64,000 bases of DNA from RYN-122 sp963761655. Lineage in GTDB: Bacteria; Actinomycetota; Actinomycetes; Mycobacteriales; SCTD01. The position numbers and the translations under genes were made by a program. The stretch is from NCBI GenBank assembly GCA_963761655.1, contig CAVXHI010000011.1, positions 186,001 to 250,000 of the forward strand. Direction: 5' to 3'. The notes below the pieces were generated by a model. It ran no database searches, was not told the DNA's origin, and worked only from the letters and a program-made list of their open reading frames with translations. Shown one piece after another: positions 57,449-64,000 of the stretch (position 1 is the first letter of the stretch; every line of letters starts with the position of its first letter).

Positions 57449-58318
57449 GTGAGACGTCGTCCTGTCGTGCAGGGGGGCGCTGTCCCTGCGGCTGGTCTGC
57501 TCGCCGCCACCTCGGTCCTCGGGTTCGTCCTGGTCTACCTGCTGACCGTTCGCACGACACCGGGACGGCAGTTCGGCGACGTCTCGCTGCGGGGAGCCTT
57601 GACCACCAAGGCAGCGCTCGCCGACTCCGTGGAGCGGGTCCTCGGCGTCGTGTCGGTAGCGTCCCTGCTCGCCGGGGTGGCGGGCATCGCACTCATCGCC
57701 CTGGTGCGCTTGCGTCGCGCTCAGGGCCTGTGTGCGGTCGCCTTGCTGGTGGCGGCGAACGTCTCGACGCGGCTTCTCAAGACGGTCGTCCTCGACCGGC
57801 CCGACCTCGGCCTGCTGGAGATCACGCCGGCCACGCACAACAGTCTGCCCAGCGGTCACACCACAGCGGTGTTCTCGGTCGTCGTCGCGCTGCTGCTCGT
57901 CCTGCCCGCCCGGGCGAGAGCGACAGCAGCGGTCGGCGGGGGCGCGGCTGCCGTAGTGATCGCACTGGCCACCATGTCGGCTGGCTGGCACCGGGCCGGT
58001 GACTCGGTCGCCGCCCTGCTGCTCGTCGGGGCCTTGGCGGGGGTCGCCAACATCGCCACGGCTCTGTCCACCCGATACGCCCAGACGCGACGTTCCCTGG
58101 TCCGTACGGGCGCGTGGCGTCGGTCGTGGGTGCTGACGATGGTGGGGTCGGCCGGGTCTGGCTGCTTGCTCGCGCTCGCGCTCGTCGTCATCCCCGCACT
58201 ACGGGCGAGCACCATCGGGGAGGCAGGAGCCTTCCTCGCCGGCGGCCTGCTGATCGTCGCTGCAGCGATCGCGGTCCTGCTCGGCGAACTCGCGGTCCTC
58301 GAGCGCACCGATCCGTAG
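57449..58318 (+). CDS. PAP2-family membrane phosphatase
   Basis: The 289-residue membrane protein has about seven helices and the acid-phosphatase tripartite motif: KTVVLDRP, PSGHTTA and SAGWHRAGD. It would remove phosphate from a lipid phosphate such as undecaprenyl-diphosphate or phosphatidate on the outer leaflet. GTG 57449 is chosen. It is longer than single-domain PAP2 enzymes, with three extra C-terminal helices. Confidence 0.88.
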   Translation: MRRRPVVQGGAVPAAGLLAATSVLGFVLVYLLTVRTTPGRQFGDVSLRGALTTKAALADSVERVLGVVSVASLLAGVAGIALIALVRLRRAQGLCAVALLVAANVSTRLLKTVVLDRPDLGLLEITPATHNSLPSGHTTAVFSVVVALLLVLPARARATAAVGGGAAAVVIALATMSAGWHRAGDSVAALLLVGALAGVANIATALSTRYAQTRRSLVRTGAWRRSWVLTMVGSAGSGCLLALALVVIPALRASTIGEAGAFLAGGLLIVAAAIAVLLGELAVLERTDP

Positions 58319-58394
58319 GAGAGTGGACGTGACCGGTGCGCGCGAGCGCCCGGTCGGGTTGAGTGCGGTCGACTCCCGCCGCTCGGGTGCTGCC

Positions 58395-58655
58395 TCAGAT
58401 GCGGGAGCGTCGTCCCGTGCTGCTGCCCTCGGCGATGCCGATCAGCAGGACAGCGGCGACGACAGCGACCACGAAGCCGAGGACGTTGAGCTCGAAGATG
58501 CCTCCCGTGCCCAAGAGGTTGGCCACGACGCCGCCGATGACCGAGCCGACCAGCCCGAGCAGGAGGGTCATCAGGACGCTGAGGTTCTGCTTGCCCGGCT
58601 TGACCAGCCGGGCCAGGGCTCCGATCACGAGCCCCGCCACGATGAACCCGATCAT
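58395..58655 (-). CDS. GlsB/YeaQ/YmgE family membrane protein
   Basis: The 86-residue protein has three membrane helices with the family pattern MIGFIVAGLVIGALARLVKP, then LLLGLVGSVIGGVVANLLGT and a final LGFVVAVVAAVLLIGI. Members are stress-induced membrane proteins of unknown mechanism. A GAGGAGCAGAC site precedes the ATG at 58655. Confidence 0.9.
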   Translation of the reverse strand: MIGFIVAGLVIGALARLVKPGKQNLSVLMTLLLGLVGSVIGGVVANLLGTGGIFELNVLGFVVAVVAAVLLIGIAEGSSTGRRSRI

Positions 58656-58759
58656 GTCTGCTCCTCGGTTGGTGTGCCGACCACCAGGATGGCCATCGGT
58701 CACGTCTGCTTGCTTCCGGACGCGTCCGGTGGAACGCGCCGGGCGGCATGTCGTCGCGG

Positions 58760-58773
58760 GACTGTCACGTCAT
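58760..58773. promoter_or_regulatory. TGACAGTC-type site
   Basis: GACTGTCACGTCAT reads on the minus strand as ATGACGTGACAGTC. The core TGACAGTC recurs at 59314 and 61991. It lies about 105 bases before the GlsB start. Confidence 0.35.
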
Positions 58774-58809
58774 CCCGGCTCGCGCAGGTGGCGACGATCC
58801 GGGCGCCCC

Positions 58810-58914
58810 TCAGCCGCGCTCGAGACGGCGGGCCAGGGCGAGTCTGCGCCCTCGCCGATCGGCGCGGACCCGCCGCACGAGGGCGGCCTGCTGGGCAGTC
58901 AGCCGTGTGCTCAC
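58810..58914 (-). CDS. 34-residue basic peptide coupled to STAS gene
   Basis: GTG 58914 overlaps the STAS stop by GTGA and encodes STRLTAQQAALVRRVRADRR and 13 more residues. It is Arg-rich and probably helical. The overlap suggests translation but no family supports it. Confidence 0.35.
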   Translation of the reverse strand: MSTRLTAQQAALVRRVRADRRGRRLALARRLERG

Positions 58915-59240
58915 CGCGGGTCCAGGACGTCGAAGACCCCTTCGAGGCCGGCCAGGGCGAGCAGCCGGCGGGCCTGCGGCGTGAGCCCGCGCAGAGAGAA
59001 GCGCACGGCACGCCGCCGAGCTTGCCGGTGCGCCTCGAGGAGCGGGACGAGCGCCTGGGAGTCCAGGAACCCGCAGCGGGTCAGGTCGACGACGACGGCG
59101 CGGGGCCGGACCTCGAGCGCTTCCGCGAGCTGCTCCCGCAGGCGCGGGACGGTGCTGATGTCCAGCTCGTCGCACAGCTCCAGCGTGAGGGTCATGTCAT
59201 GGGCGGCGAGGGTGCGCGGGTGCTCCTGGACAGCGGTCAC
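58911..59240 (-). CDS. STAS-domain protein (anti-sigma antagonist type)
   Basis: The 109-residue protein has LELCDELDISTVPRLREQLA, then RAVVVDLTRCGFLDSQALVP, where the Ser in LDSQ is the usual phosphorylation site, and LRGLTPQARRLLALAGL. It would bind an anti-sigma kinase of the SpoIIAB/RsbW type. GAGGAGCCACC precedes GTG 59240. No anti-sigma kinase is nearby, so the partner lies elsewhere. Confidence 0.9.
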   Translation of the reverse strand: MTAVQEHPRTLAAHDMTLTLELCDELDISTVPRLREQLAEALEVRPRAVVVDLTRCGFLDSQALVPLLEAHRQARRRAVRFSLRGLTPQARRLLALAGLEGVFDVLDPR

Positions 59241-59311
59241 GGTGGCTCCTCGTTCGGGGGACGGTGTGCAGCGCACGTTGCCTTCCGCTCATGGCGAGGA
59301 CCCCGCGACGT

Positions 59312-59330
59312 CATGACAGTCCTGTGACGA
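59312..59330. promoter_or_regulatory. TGACAGTCCTGTGACGA direct-repeat-like site
   Basis: ATGACAGTCC and TGTGACGA form a loose tandem repeat just upstream of the response-regulator gene. Similar sequence occurs before the NfeD/flotillin pair (61989) and GlsB (58760). It may be the box of the OmpR-type regulator encoded next to it. Confidence 0.4.
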
Positions 59331-59367
59331 CCACCAGCGCGTCCGCGCTCGGGTGCAGGATGGGCGC

Positions 59368-60048
59368 GTGCCCAGCAGCCGCCTGCTCGTCGTCGAGGAC
59401 GACGACCGCATCCGTCTGTCGCTGCAGATGGCGCTCGAGGACGAGGGCTACGAGGTGGACGCTGTGCCCACGGGAGAGCTGGCGCTCGTCCGGCAGGAGG
59501 AGCACCCGGCCGACGTCGTCCTGCTCGACCTGATGCTCCCCGGTCTCGACGGCTTCGACGTCCTGCGCCAGCTGCGCCGCACCAGCGACGTCCCGGTCGT
59601 CGTCGTGAGTGCTCGTGAGGACACGCACGACATCGTCGCGGCGCTCGAGGCAGGCGCGGACGACTACCTGGTCAAGCCGGTCGCGGTGAAGGAGCTGTCG
59701 GCCCGTCTGCGTGCCCTACGCCGGCGGGCTGCCGGAGCCGCGCTCACCGACGTCGGCGCGATCGTGCTGGGTGACCTGGAGGTCCGTCCGCAGGCCGGGG
59801 AGGTGCGCCTGGCAGGCCGCGAGGTGGGCCTGACCCGGACGGAGTTCCGCCTGCTGTGCGAGCTGGCGATCAACCGCGGCAACGTCCTGTCACGGACCCA
59901 GCTGCTGCAGCGGGTCTGGGACTACGACTTCGGCGACGAGCGGCTGGTCGACGTCCACGTCGGCCGACTGCGCCGCAAGGTCGAGAAGGACCCGGCGGAC
60001 CCGCAGCACGTGGTGACCGTTCGCGGGCTCGGCTACAAGGCCCGGTGA
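59368..60048 (+). CDS. OmpR-family response regulator
   Basis: The 226-residue regulator has a receiver domain with acid pocket EDDD (about 10-13), phospho-Asp54 in VVLLDLMLPG, the Thr/Ser VVVVSARE and Lys in DYLVKP. A winged-HTH output domain follows (GLTRTEFRLLCELAINRG, DVHVGRLRRKVEKDP, TVRGLGYKAR). It overlaps the sensor kinase gene by GTGA. Confidence 0.95.
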   Translation: MPSSRLLVVEDDDRIRLSLQMALEDEGYEVDAVPTGELALVRQEEHPADVVLLDLMLPGLDGFDVLRQLRRTSDVPVVVVSAREDTHDIVAALEAGADDYLVKPVAVKELSARLRALRRRAAGAALTDVGAIVLGDLEVRPQAGEVRLAGREVGLTRTEFRLLCELAINRGNVLSRTQLLQRVWDYDFGDERLVDVHVGRLRRKVEKDPADPQHVVTVRGLGYKAR

Positions 60049-61391
60049 AGCCCCTCGGGCTGCGCGCGCGCGTGGCCGTGACCTTCGGCGCCGGCGCGCT
60101 GGCGCTGTCTGCCGCGCTCGCGGTGAGCACCTTCGAGCTGACCAGGGGCGGTGCGCTGGAGGTCCGGGAGCGGGCGTCGGTGCGCAGCGCCTACGCCGAC
60201 GCCCGCGCGGTGCGCCGTGCCCTGACCGTGCCTGAGGGCGACGTCGTCGAGGCGTTGCGGACCCTGGACACGGGTCGTACTCGCTTGCCGCTGCTGCGCA
60301 GGGACGGTGTGTGGTTCGCTCGCACGGCTGACGACGGCTTGACCGACGCCGTCCCTGCCGGACTGCTGCGCGTCGTCGAGCGGGGCCAGCCGGCGGTGCA
60401 GCGGGTCCGTGTGCAGGGCACACCTGTGCTCGTCGTCGGTATCCCGCTCGACGACGACGGCTCGGGCTACTTCGAGGTCGACAGCCTCGTCGAGCTTGAC
60501 CGGACGCTGCGCTCCCTCGGCCGGACGCTCACGCTCGTGGCTGCGGCAACGACCGCTGCCGGCGCTGCGCTGGGAGCGTGGGCGGCGCGCCGGCTGCTGC
60601 GTCCCGTCCGGGAGATGGCGCGGGCCGCGTCGCGGATCTCGGCGGGGGACCTGGGGGTGCGGCTCGCGCCGGTGCACGACCCCGACCTCGCTCCGCTGTC
60701 GGCCTCGTTCAACGGCATGCTGGACGATCTCGCGGGCCGCCTCGAGAGGGACCGCCGCTTTGCCGCCGACGTCAGCCACGAGCTGCGCTCGCCGCTGCAG
60801 ACCCTGTCGAACGCGAGTGCGGTCCTGCACCACCGGACCGCCGAGCTCGACGCGCGCACCCGTGCGGCCGCCGGCCTCGTCCAGGACGAGGTCGCCCGCT
60901 TCAACGCCCTCGTCCAGGACCTGCTCGAGCTGGCCCGCGAGGACGTCCCGGTGTCGCTGCAGGACACGGACGTCGTCGCCCTGGTGCGCGAGGAGACCGA
61001 CCTGCGCGGCCTGCCCGCGCCCCTGCTCGACATGACGCGGGCGCCCGCGCGCTGGCGCCTGGAGGCACGGCGGGTGCGCGGCGTCGTCGGCAACCTGCTG
61101 GACAACGCGGCCCGGCACGGCGGTGGCGTCGTCGCCGTCCGTCTCGCCGAGGAGGACGACCACCTGGTGCTCGAGGTCGACGACGCCGGTCCCGGCGTAC
61201 CGCTGGACGAGCGGCAGCTGGTGTTCGACCGCTTCGGACGTGGCCGCATGGCGTCGTCCCGCAGAGCGAGCGACGGGACCGGCCTCGGCCTGTCGCTCGT
61301 CGCCGCTCACGTCGACGCCCACGCAGGACAGGTGAGCATCGAGGACCGCCCAGGCGGCGGGGCACGCTTCCGGGTCAGGCTGCCGCGGTGA
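60045..61391 (+). CDS. sensor histidine kinase
   Basis: The 448-residue kinase has membrane helix one at about 12-33, an extracytoplasmic sensor of about 120 residues, and helix two (LTLVAAATTAAGAALGAWAA). A HAMP domain (RLLRPVREMARAASRISAGD) and H-box (ADVSHELRSPLQTLSNAS, His near 243) follow. The ATPase domain has the N-box (GVVGNLLDNAARHGG), DDAGPGVP and GTGLGLSLVAAH. The partner is the adjacent OmpR-type regulator. Its signal is unknown. GTGA overlaps the lipoprotein gene. Confidence 0.95.
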   Translation: MKPLGLRARVAVTFGAGALALSAALAVSTFELTRGGALEVRERASVRSAYADARAVRRALTVPEGDVVEALRTLDTGRTRLPLLRRDGVWFARTADDGLTDAVPAGLLRVVERGQPAVQRVRVQGTPVLVVGIPLDDDGSGYFEVDSLVELDRTLRSLGRTLTLVAAATTAAGAALGAWAARRLLRPVREMARAASRISAGDLGVRLAPVHDPDLAPLSASFNGMLDDLAGRLERDRRFAADVSHELRSPLQTLSNASAVLHHRTAELDARTRAAAGLVQDEVARFNALVQDLLELAREDVPVSLQDTDVVALVREETDLRGLPAPLLDMTRAPARWRLEARRVRGVVGNLLDNAARHGGGVVAVRLAEEDDHLVLEVDDAGPGVPLDERQLVFDRFGRGRMASSRRASDGTGLGLSLVAAHVDAHAGQVSIEDRPGGGARFRVRLPR

Positions 61392-61939
61392 GGCGCACCG
61401 CCGTCGTCCTCGTCCTCGCCCTGTCCCTGCTCGCCGGCTGCGGCCTCTCGTCCGAACGAGCACCACGGCTGCTCGAGGTCCAGGACCTCGGCGGCACGCC
61501 GTCGGAGCGTCCCGCCGTGCCGCCCGGGGCGAGGTCCACCACCCTGTACCTCGTGCGCGACAACGCACTGGCGCCCGTCACGCGACGGACCGCCGCCTCC
61601 GGCTCCCCGAACACCGCTCTCCAGTTGTTGCTCCGTGGACCCACGACGGGAGAGAGCACGCAGGGCCTGAGCACCGCGCTGGGACCCGACGCCGTCCTGC
61701 TGAACCGCCTCACCACGTCGGACAACACCGTCGTGGTGCCGCTCGCCGGCGTGCCCGCGGGACTCGGACGCAGCGACGAGGTCCTCGCCTACGCGCAGAT
61801 CGTGACCACCCTGACCAGCCTGCGGGACGTCAGCGCAGTCCGCTTCACCCGCGACGGCGCCGCGCTCGCCGTCCCCCGCGCCGACGGGTCGCTCACCGGC
61901 GGCCCGCTCTCCCGCAGGGACTACGCCGACCTGCTGTGA
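61388..61939 (+). CDS. GerMN-domain lipoprotein
   Basis: The 183-residue lipoprotein has lipobox LLAGC (Cys18) and a GerMN domain (TTLYLVRDNALAPVTRRTAA, ALQLLLRGPTTGESTQGLST, QIVTTLTSLRDVSAVRFT). In other actinobacteria a similar lipoprotein (LpqB type) accompanies the MtrAB kinase and tunes it. The same order of regulator, kinase and lipoprotein here suggests an analogous accessory. Confidence 0.88.
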   Translation: MRRTAVVLVLALSLLAGCGLSSERAPRLLEVQDLGGTPSERPAVPPGARSTTLYLVRDNALAPVTRRTAASGSPNTALQLLLRGPTTGESTQGLSTALGPDAVLLNRLTTSDNTVVVPLAGVPAGLGRSDEVLAYAQIVTTLTSLRDVSAVRFTRDGAALAVPRADGSLTGGPLSRRDYADLL

Positions 61940-61988
61940 CCCTCCGCGGCCGCCCGGCTGAGGCCCGACGTCGACCCACCCGCGAGCA

Positions 61989-62007
61989 CGTGACAGTCGT
62001 GACAGCA
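61989..62007. promoter_or_regulatory. tandem GTGACAGTC/GTGACAGCA repeat
   Basis: Two 9-base direct repeats lie about 100 bases before the NfeD-like gene. Direct repeats are the usual arrangement for OmpR-type regulators. The same core is found at 59312, in front of the response-regulator gene. Confidence 0.45.
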
Positions 62008-62092
62008 CCTGCCGTTCCGGGTTATCCTTCGACCAACACCAGCAGGGGCGAACCGGAGAGACCGGTGGGGCGGGGTGCGGCGGAGGCCGCGC

Positions 62093-62614
62093 GTGCTCAC
62101 CATGTTCGTCCTTCTCGGTTTCCTGGGCCTCGCGGTCGTCCTCGCGGGGCTGCTGCTCGGTGAGCTCCTCGACGGTGCGGTCGACGTCGTCGTGCCCGGC
62201 GACCTCGCCCCGGGCGTCACGCCCGCGCTCGGCGCCGCAGCGTCCGCGTTCGGCTTCGGCGGAGCGCTCGCGGTCCAGGGCGCCGACCTGTCTGCTGCTG
62301 CTGCCGTCGCGATCGCCGGGGCTGGGGCCGTCGTCGTCGGCGTCGCCTCTTACCGGCTGAGCAGATCCCTGATCGGCGACGGTGTCCCGGCTCCGGGGTC
62401 CGCGGCCATGTACGGGCTCTTCGGCGCAGTGGTGACACCTGTCCCCGCCGCTGGATACGGCGAGGCGTCGTTCGTGGTCCACGGCACCCGCCGCAAGCTC
62501 GCCGCCCGCGCTGAGCAGCCGTTGCCGGCTGGCACTGCCGTGTACGTCCTCGACGTGCTCAGCGAGACCAGCGTCCTGGTCGCTCCCGCGGACCTGGCCT
62601 TCTTCAACCCCTGA
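62093..62614 (+). CDS. NfeD-like membrane protein
   Basis: The product is about 173 residues with membrane helices FVLLGFLGLAVVLAGLLLGE and AAAAVAIAGAGAVVVGVASY. A C-terminal OB-like beta domain follows (MYGLFGAVVTPVPAAGYGEA, GTAVYVLDVLSETSVLVAP). GTG 62093 follows GGAGG by 6 bases; ATG 62102 and GTG 62075 are alternatives. NfeD proteins work with flotillins, and the flotillin gene is next. Confidence 0.82.
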   Translation: MLTMFVLLGFLGLAVVLAGLLLGELLDGAVDVVVPGDLAPGVTPALGAAASAFGFGGALAVQGADLSAAAAVAIAGAGAVVVGVASYRLSRSLIGDGVPAPGSAAMYGLFGAVVTPVPAAGYGEASFVVHGTRRKLAARAEQPLPAGTAVYVLDVLSETSVLVAPADLAFFNP

Positions 62615-62719
62615 GGCGACCGGCCCTCAGTCCTCGCCCCCCGAGTCGTTCCCGTCCCAGCCCGCGCCCCCGACGACGTCATGCGCAGGCACTCCTTCGT
62701 CCCCTGAAAGGCGTTCGCC

Positions 62720-64000
62720 ATGACCACACTGCTCATCGCCCTCGGCACCGCCGTCGCCCTCGTCGTGCTGGCGGTCCTCGCTGTCGTGACCCGCATCAAG
62801 GTCGCCGGCCCCAACGAGGCGTTCATCATCACCGGCCGCAAGGGCCGCCCCGTCACGAACCCGGAGACGGGGATCGTCTCGACGGACCTGTCCGGTCAGA
62901 AGATCGTCATGGGCAGCTCGGTGTTCGTGCTGCCCTTCGTGCAGAAGCTCTCCGCGCTCGACCTGAGCTCGCGACGGCTGAACGTGGCGATCCGCGGCGC
63001 CGTGTCCGCGACCGGCATCAAGCTCGACCTCGAGGGCGTCGCCATCGTCAAGATCGCCGGCAGCGAGGACGCGATCCGCGCCGCCGCCCAGCGGTTCCGC
63101 GACGCGCCGCACGGCACCATCGAGCAGTCCACCCAGGAGACCCTCGCCGGCTCGCTGCGCAGCATCGTCGGCCGCCTGACCGTCGAGGAGATCATCAAGG
63201 ACCGGGCCGCGTTCGCCAGCGCCGTGGCGGAGGAGGCCGAGAGCAGCCTCACCAACCAGGGTCTGCAGCTCGACACGTTCCAGCTCCAGGACATCCAGGC
63301 CGAGGGCGACTACCTCACCGACCTCGGGCGCCCGGAGTCGGCGAGGGTGGAGAAGGAGGCGGCGATCGCCGAGGCGCGTGCTCGCCAGGCTGCCGAGCAG
63401 GAGCGGCTGCTCGCCGAGGAGGCCATCGCCGTCGCGCAGCGCGCGTTGGCGCTCAAGACCGCGGAGATCCAGGCGGAGACCGACGCCGCCCAGGCCCGCG
63501 CCGACGCCGCAGGCCCGCTCGCCGCTGCCTCCCGCGACCAGGAGGTCCTGGCGGCGCAGGAGCAGGTCGCGGAGCGGCAGGCGGCGCTCAAGGAGCGCGA
63601 GCTCGACACCACCGTGCGGCGGCCCGCCGACGCCGAGCGCTACCGCGTCGAGGCGGCGGCGGAGGCGGCGAAGAACAGCGCGATCGCGAACGCGGAGGCA
63701 CAGCGGCAGGCGACGATCGCCGCCGCGCAGGCGAACGCCGAGCAGCAGCGGCTGTCCGGCGAGGGCGAGCTCGCCCGGCGCACCGCTGCCGCGAAGGCGC
63801 TGCGGCTCGAGGGCGAGGCCGAGGCCGGCGCCACCCAGGCCAGGGGCGCGGCCGAGGCGCAGGCGCTCGACGCGAAGGCGAAGGCGTTCGCGCAGTTCTC
63901 CGACGCGGCGGTCCTGGACCTGCTGGTGCGCGTGCTCCCCGACGTCGTGCGGGAGGCGTCGGCGCCGCTCGGCAACGTCGACAAGCTGACCATCATCAGC
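62720..64000 (+). CDS. flotillin family protein (3' end outside window)
   Basis: At least 427 residues are present: an N-terminal membrane hairpin (LLIALGTAVALVVLAVLAVV), the SPFH domain (EAFIITGRKGRPVTNPETG, RRLNVAIRGAVSATGIKLDL, TLAGSLRSIVGRLTVEEIIK), then a long Ala/Glu-rich coiled coil (EARARQAAEQERLLAEEAIA and similar EAEA repeats). Flotillins organise ordered membrane domains and scaffold kinases and secretion factors. It continues beyond the window. Confidence 0.95.
   Translation, partial: MTTLLIALGTAVALVVLAVLAVVTRIKVAGPNEAFIITGRKGRPVTNPETGIVSTDLSGQKIVMGSSVFVLPFVQKLSALDLSSRRLNVAIRGAVSATGIKLDLEGVAIVKIAGSEDAIRAAAQRFRDAPHGTIEQSTQETLAGSLRSIVGRLTVEEIIKDRAAFASAVAEEAESSLTNQGLQLDTFQLQDIQAEGDYLTDLGRPESARVEKEAAIAEARARQAAEQERLLAEEAIAVAQRALALKTAEIQAETDAAQARADAAGPLAAASRDQEVLAAQEQVAERQAALKERELDTTVRRPADAERYRVEAAAEAAKNSAIANAEAQRQATIAAAQANAEQQRLSGEGELARRTAAAKALRLEGEAEAGATQARGAAEAQALDAKAKAFAQFSDAAVLDLLVRVLPDVVREASAPLGNVDKLTIIS

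Overview
The window is GC-rich, tightly packed DNA with frequent GTG starts and 4-base ATGA/GTGA overlaps. It encodes DUF3817, DUF7455, SigE-type ECF sigma factors, a mycoredoxin-like gene and FadE-type acyl-CoA dehydrogenases. Together these point to an actinomycete chromosome; the genus cannot be named from the sequence alone.

Layout. (1) Positions 1-9460 are ordinary core genes: an HNH lipoprotein, small membrane proteins, a histidine phosphatase, a frameshifted NAD(P)HX dehydratase, a PP2C phosphatase, a chemoreceptor, and a lipid-catabolism cluster (two acyl-CoA dehydrogenases, a TetR regulator and a hotdog thioesterase). (2) A tRNA-Lys(CTT) gene at 9558 carries an integrated genomic island of about 27 kb. 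The island is bounded by a 46-bp direct repeat of the tRNA 3' end (9589-9634 and 36751-36796), and a tyrosine integrase lies just inside the left end. (3) The island holds a full IS3-family element, a nested IS3/IS30/IS481 graveyard, two sigma/membrane-protein pairs, secreted zinc-protease modules and a defence block. The defence block contains an operon of a sigma-like protein, an unknown protein and a DUF3696-type ATPase (20.7-25.0 kb). It continues with a complete type III CBASS (CD-NTase, HORMA, TRIP13-like ATPase, Cap4-like nuclease-SAVED; 25.2-29.1 kb). A third, opposite-strand operon pairs a class III nucleotide cyclase with a dGTPase-like protein whose HD motif is destroyed (32.0-34.2 kb). 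I know of no described system with that last pairing, and it is the best candidate for something new.

(4) Positions 37.3-58.3 kb are chromosomal and rich in redox and stress genes: an ECF sigma with zinc-finger anti-sigma, TlpA and CcdA, DUF3179, a Crp/Fnr regulator, an alpha/beta hydrolase, NrtS, a flavoprotein, GH15, an SDR, a dihydrolipoamide-dehydrogenase-like enzyme, AhpD, PRC-barrel proteins, a peroxiredoxin and a PAP2 phosphatase. Many genes here are broken: a DsbA-like gene, a HAD gene, mycoredoxin, trxB, DUF2254 and a CPA1 antiporter. Several lesions are one-base changes in short C/G runs and could be sequencing errors. The internal deletions in trxB and DUF2254 cannot be explained that way. 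A recurring imperfect palindrome (GGTCAC-N4-GTTGCC) lies in front of several of these genes and may be the site of one regulator, possibly the local Crp/Fnr protein.

(5) Positions 58.4-64.0 kb encode GlsB, a STAS protein, an OmpR-type two-component system with a GerMN lipoprotein, and an NfeD-like protein followed by a flotillin that runs off the window.
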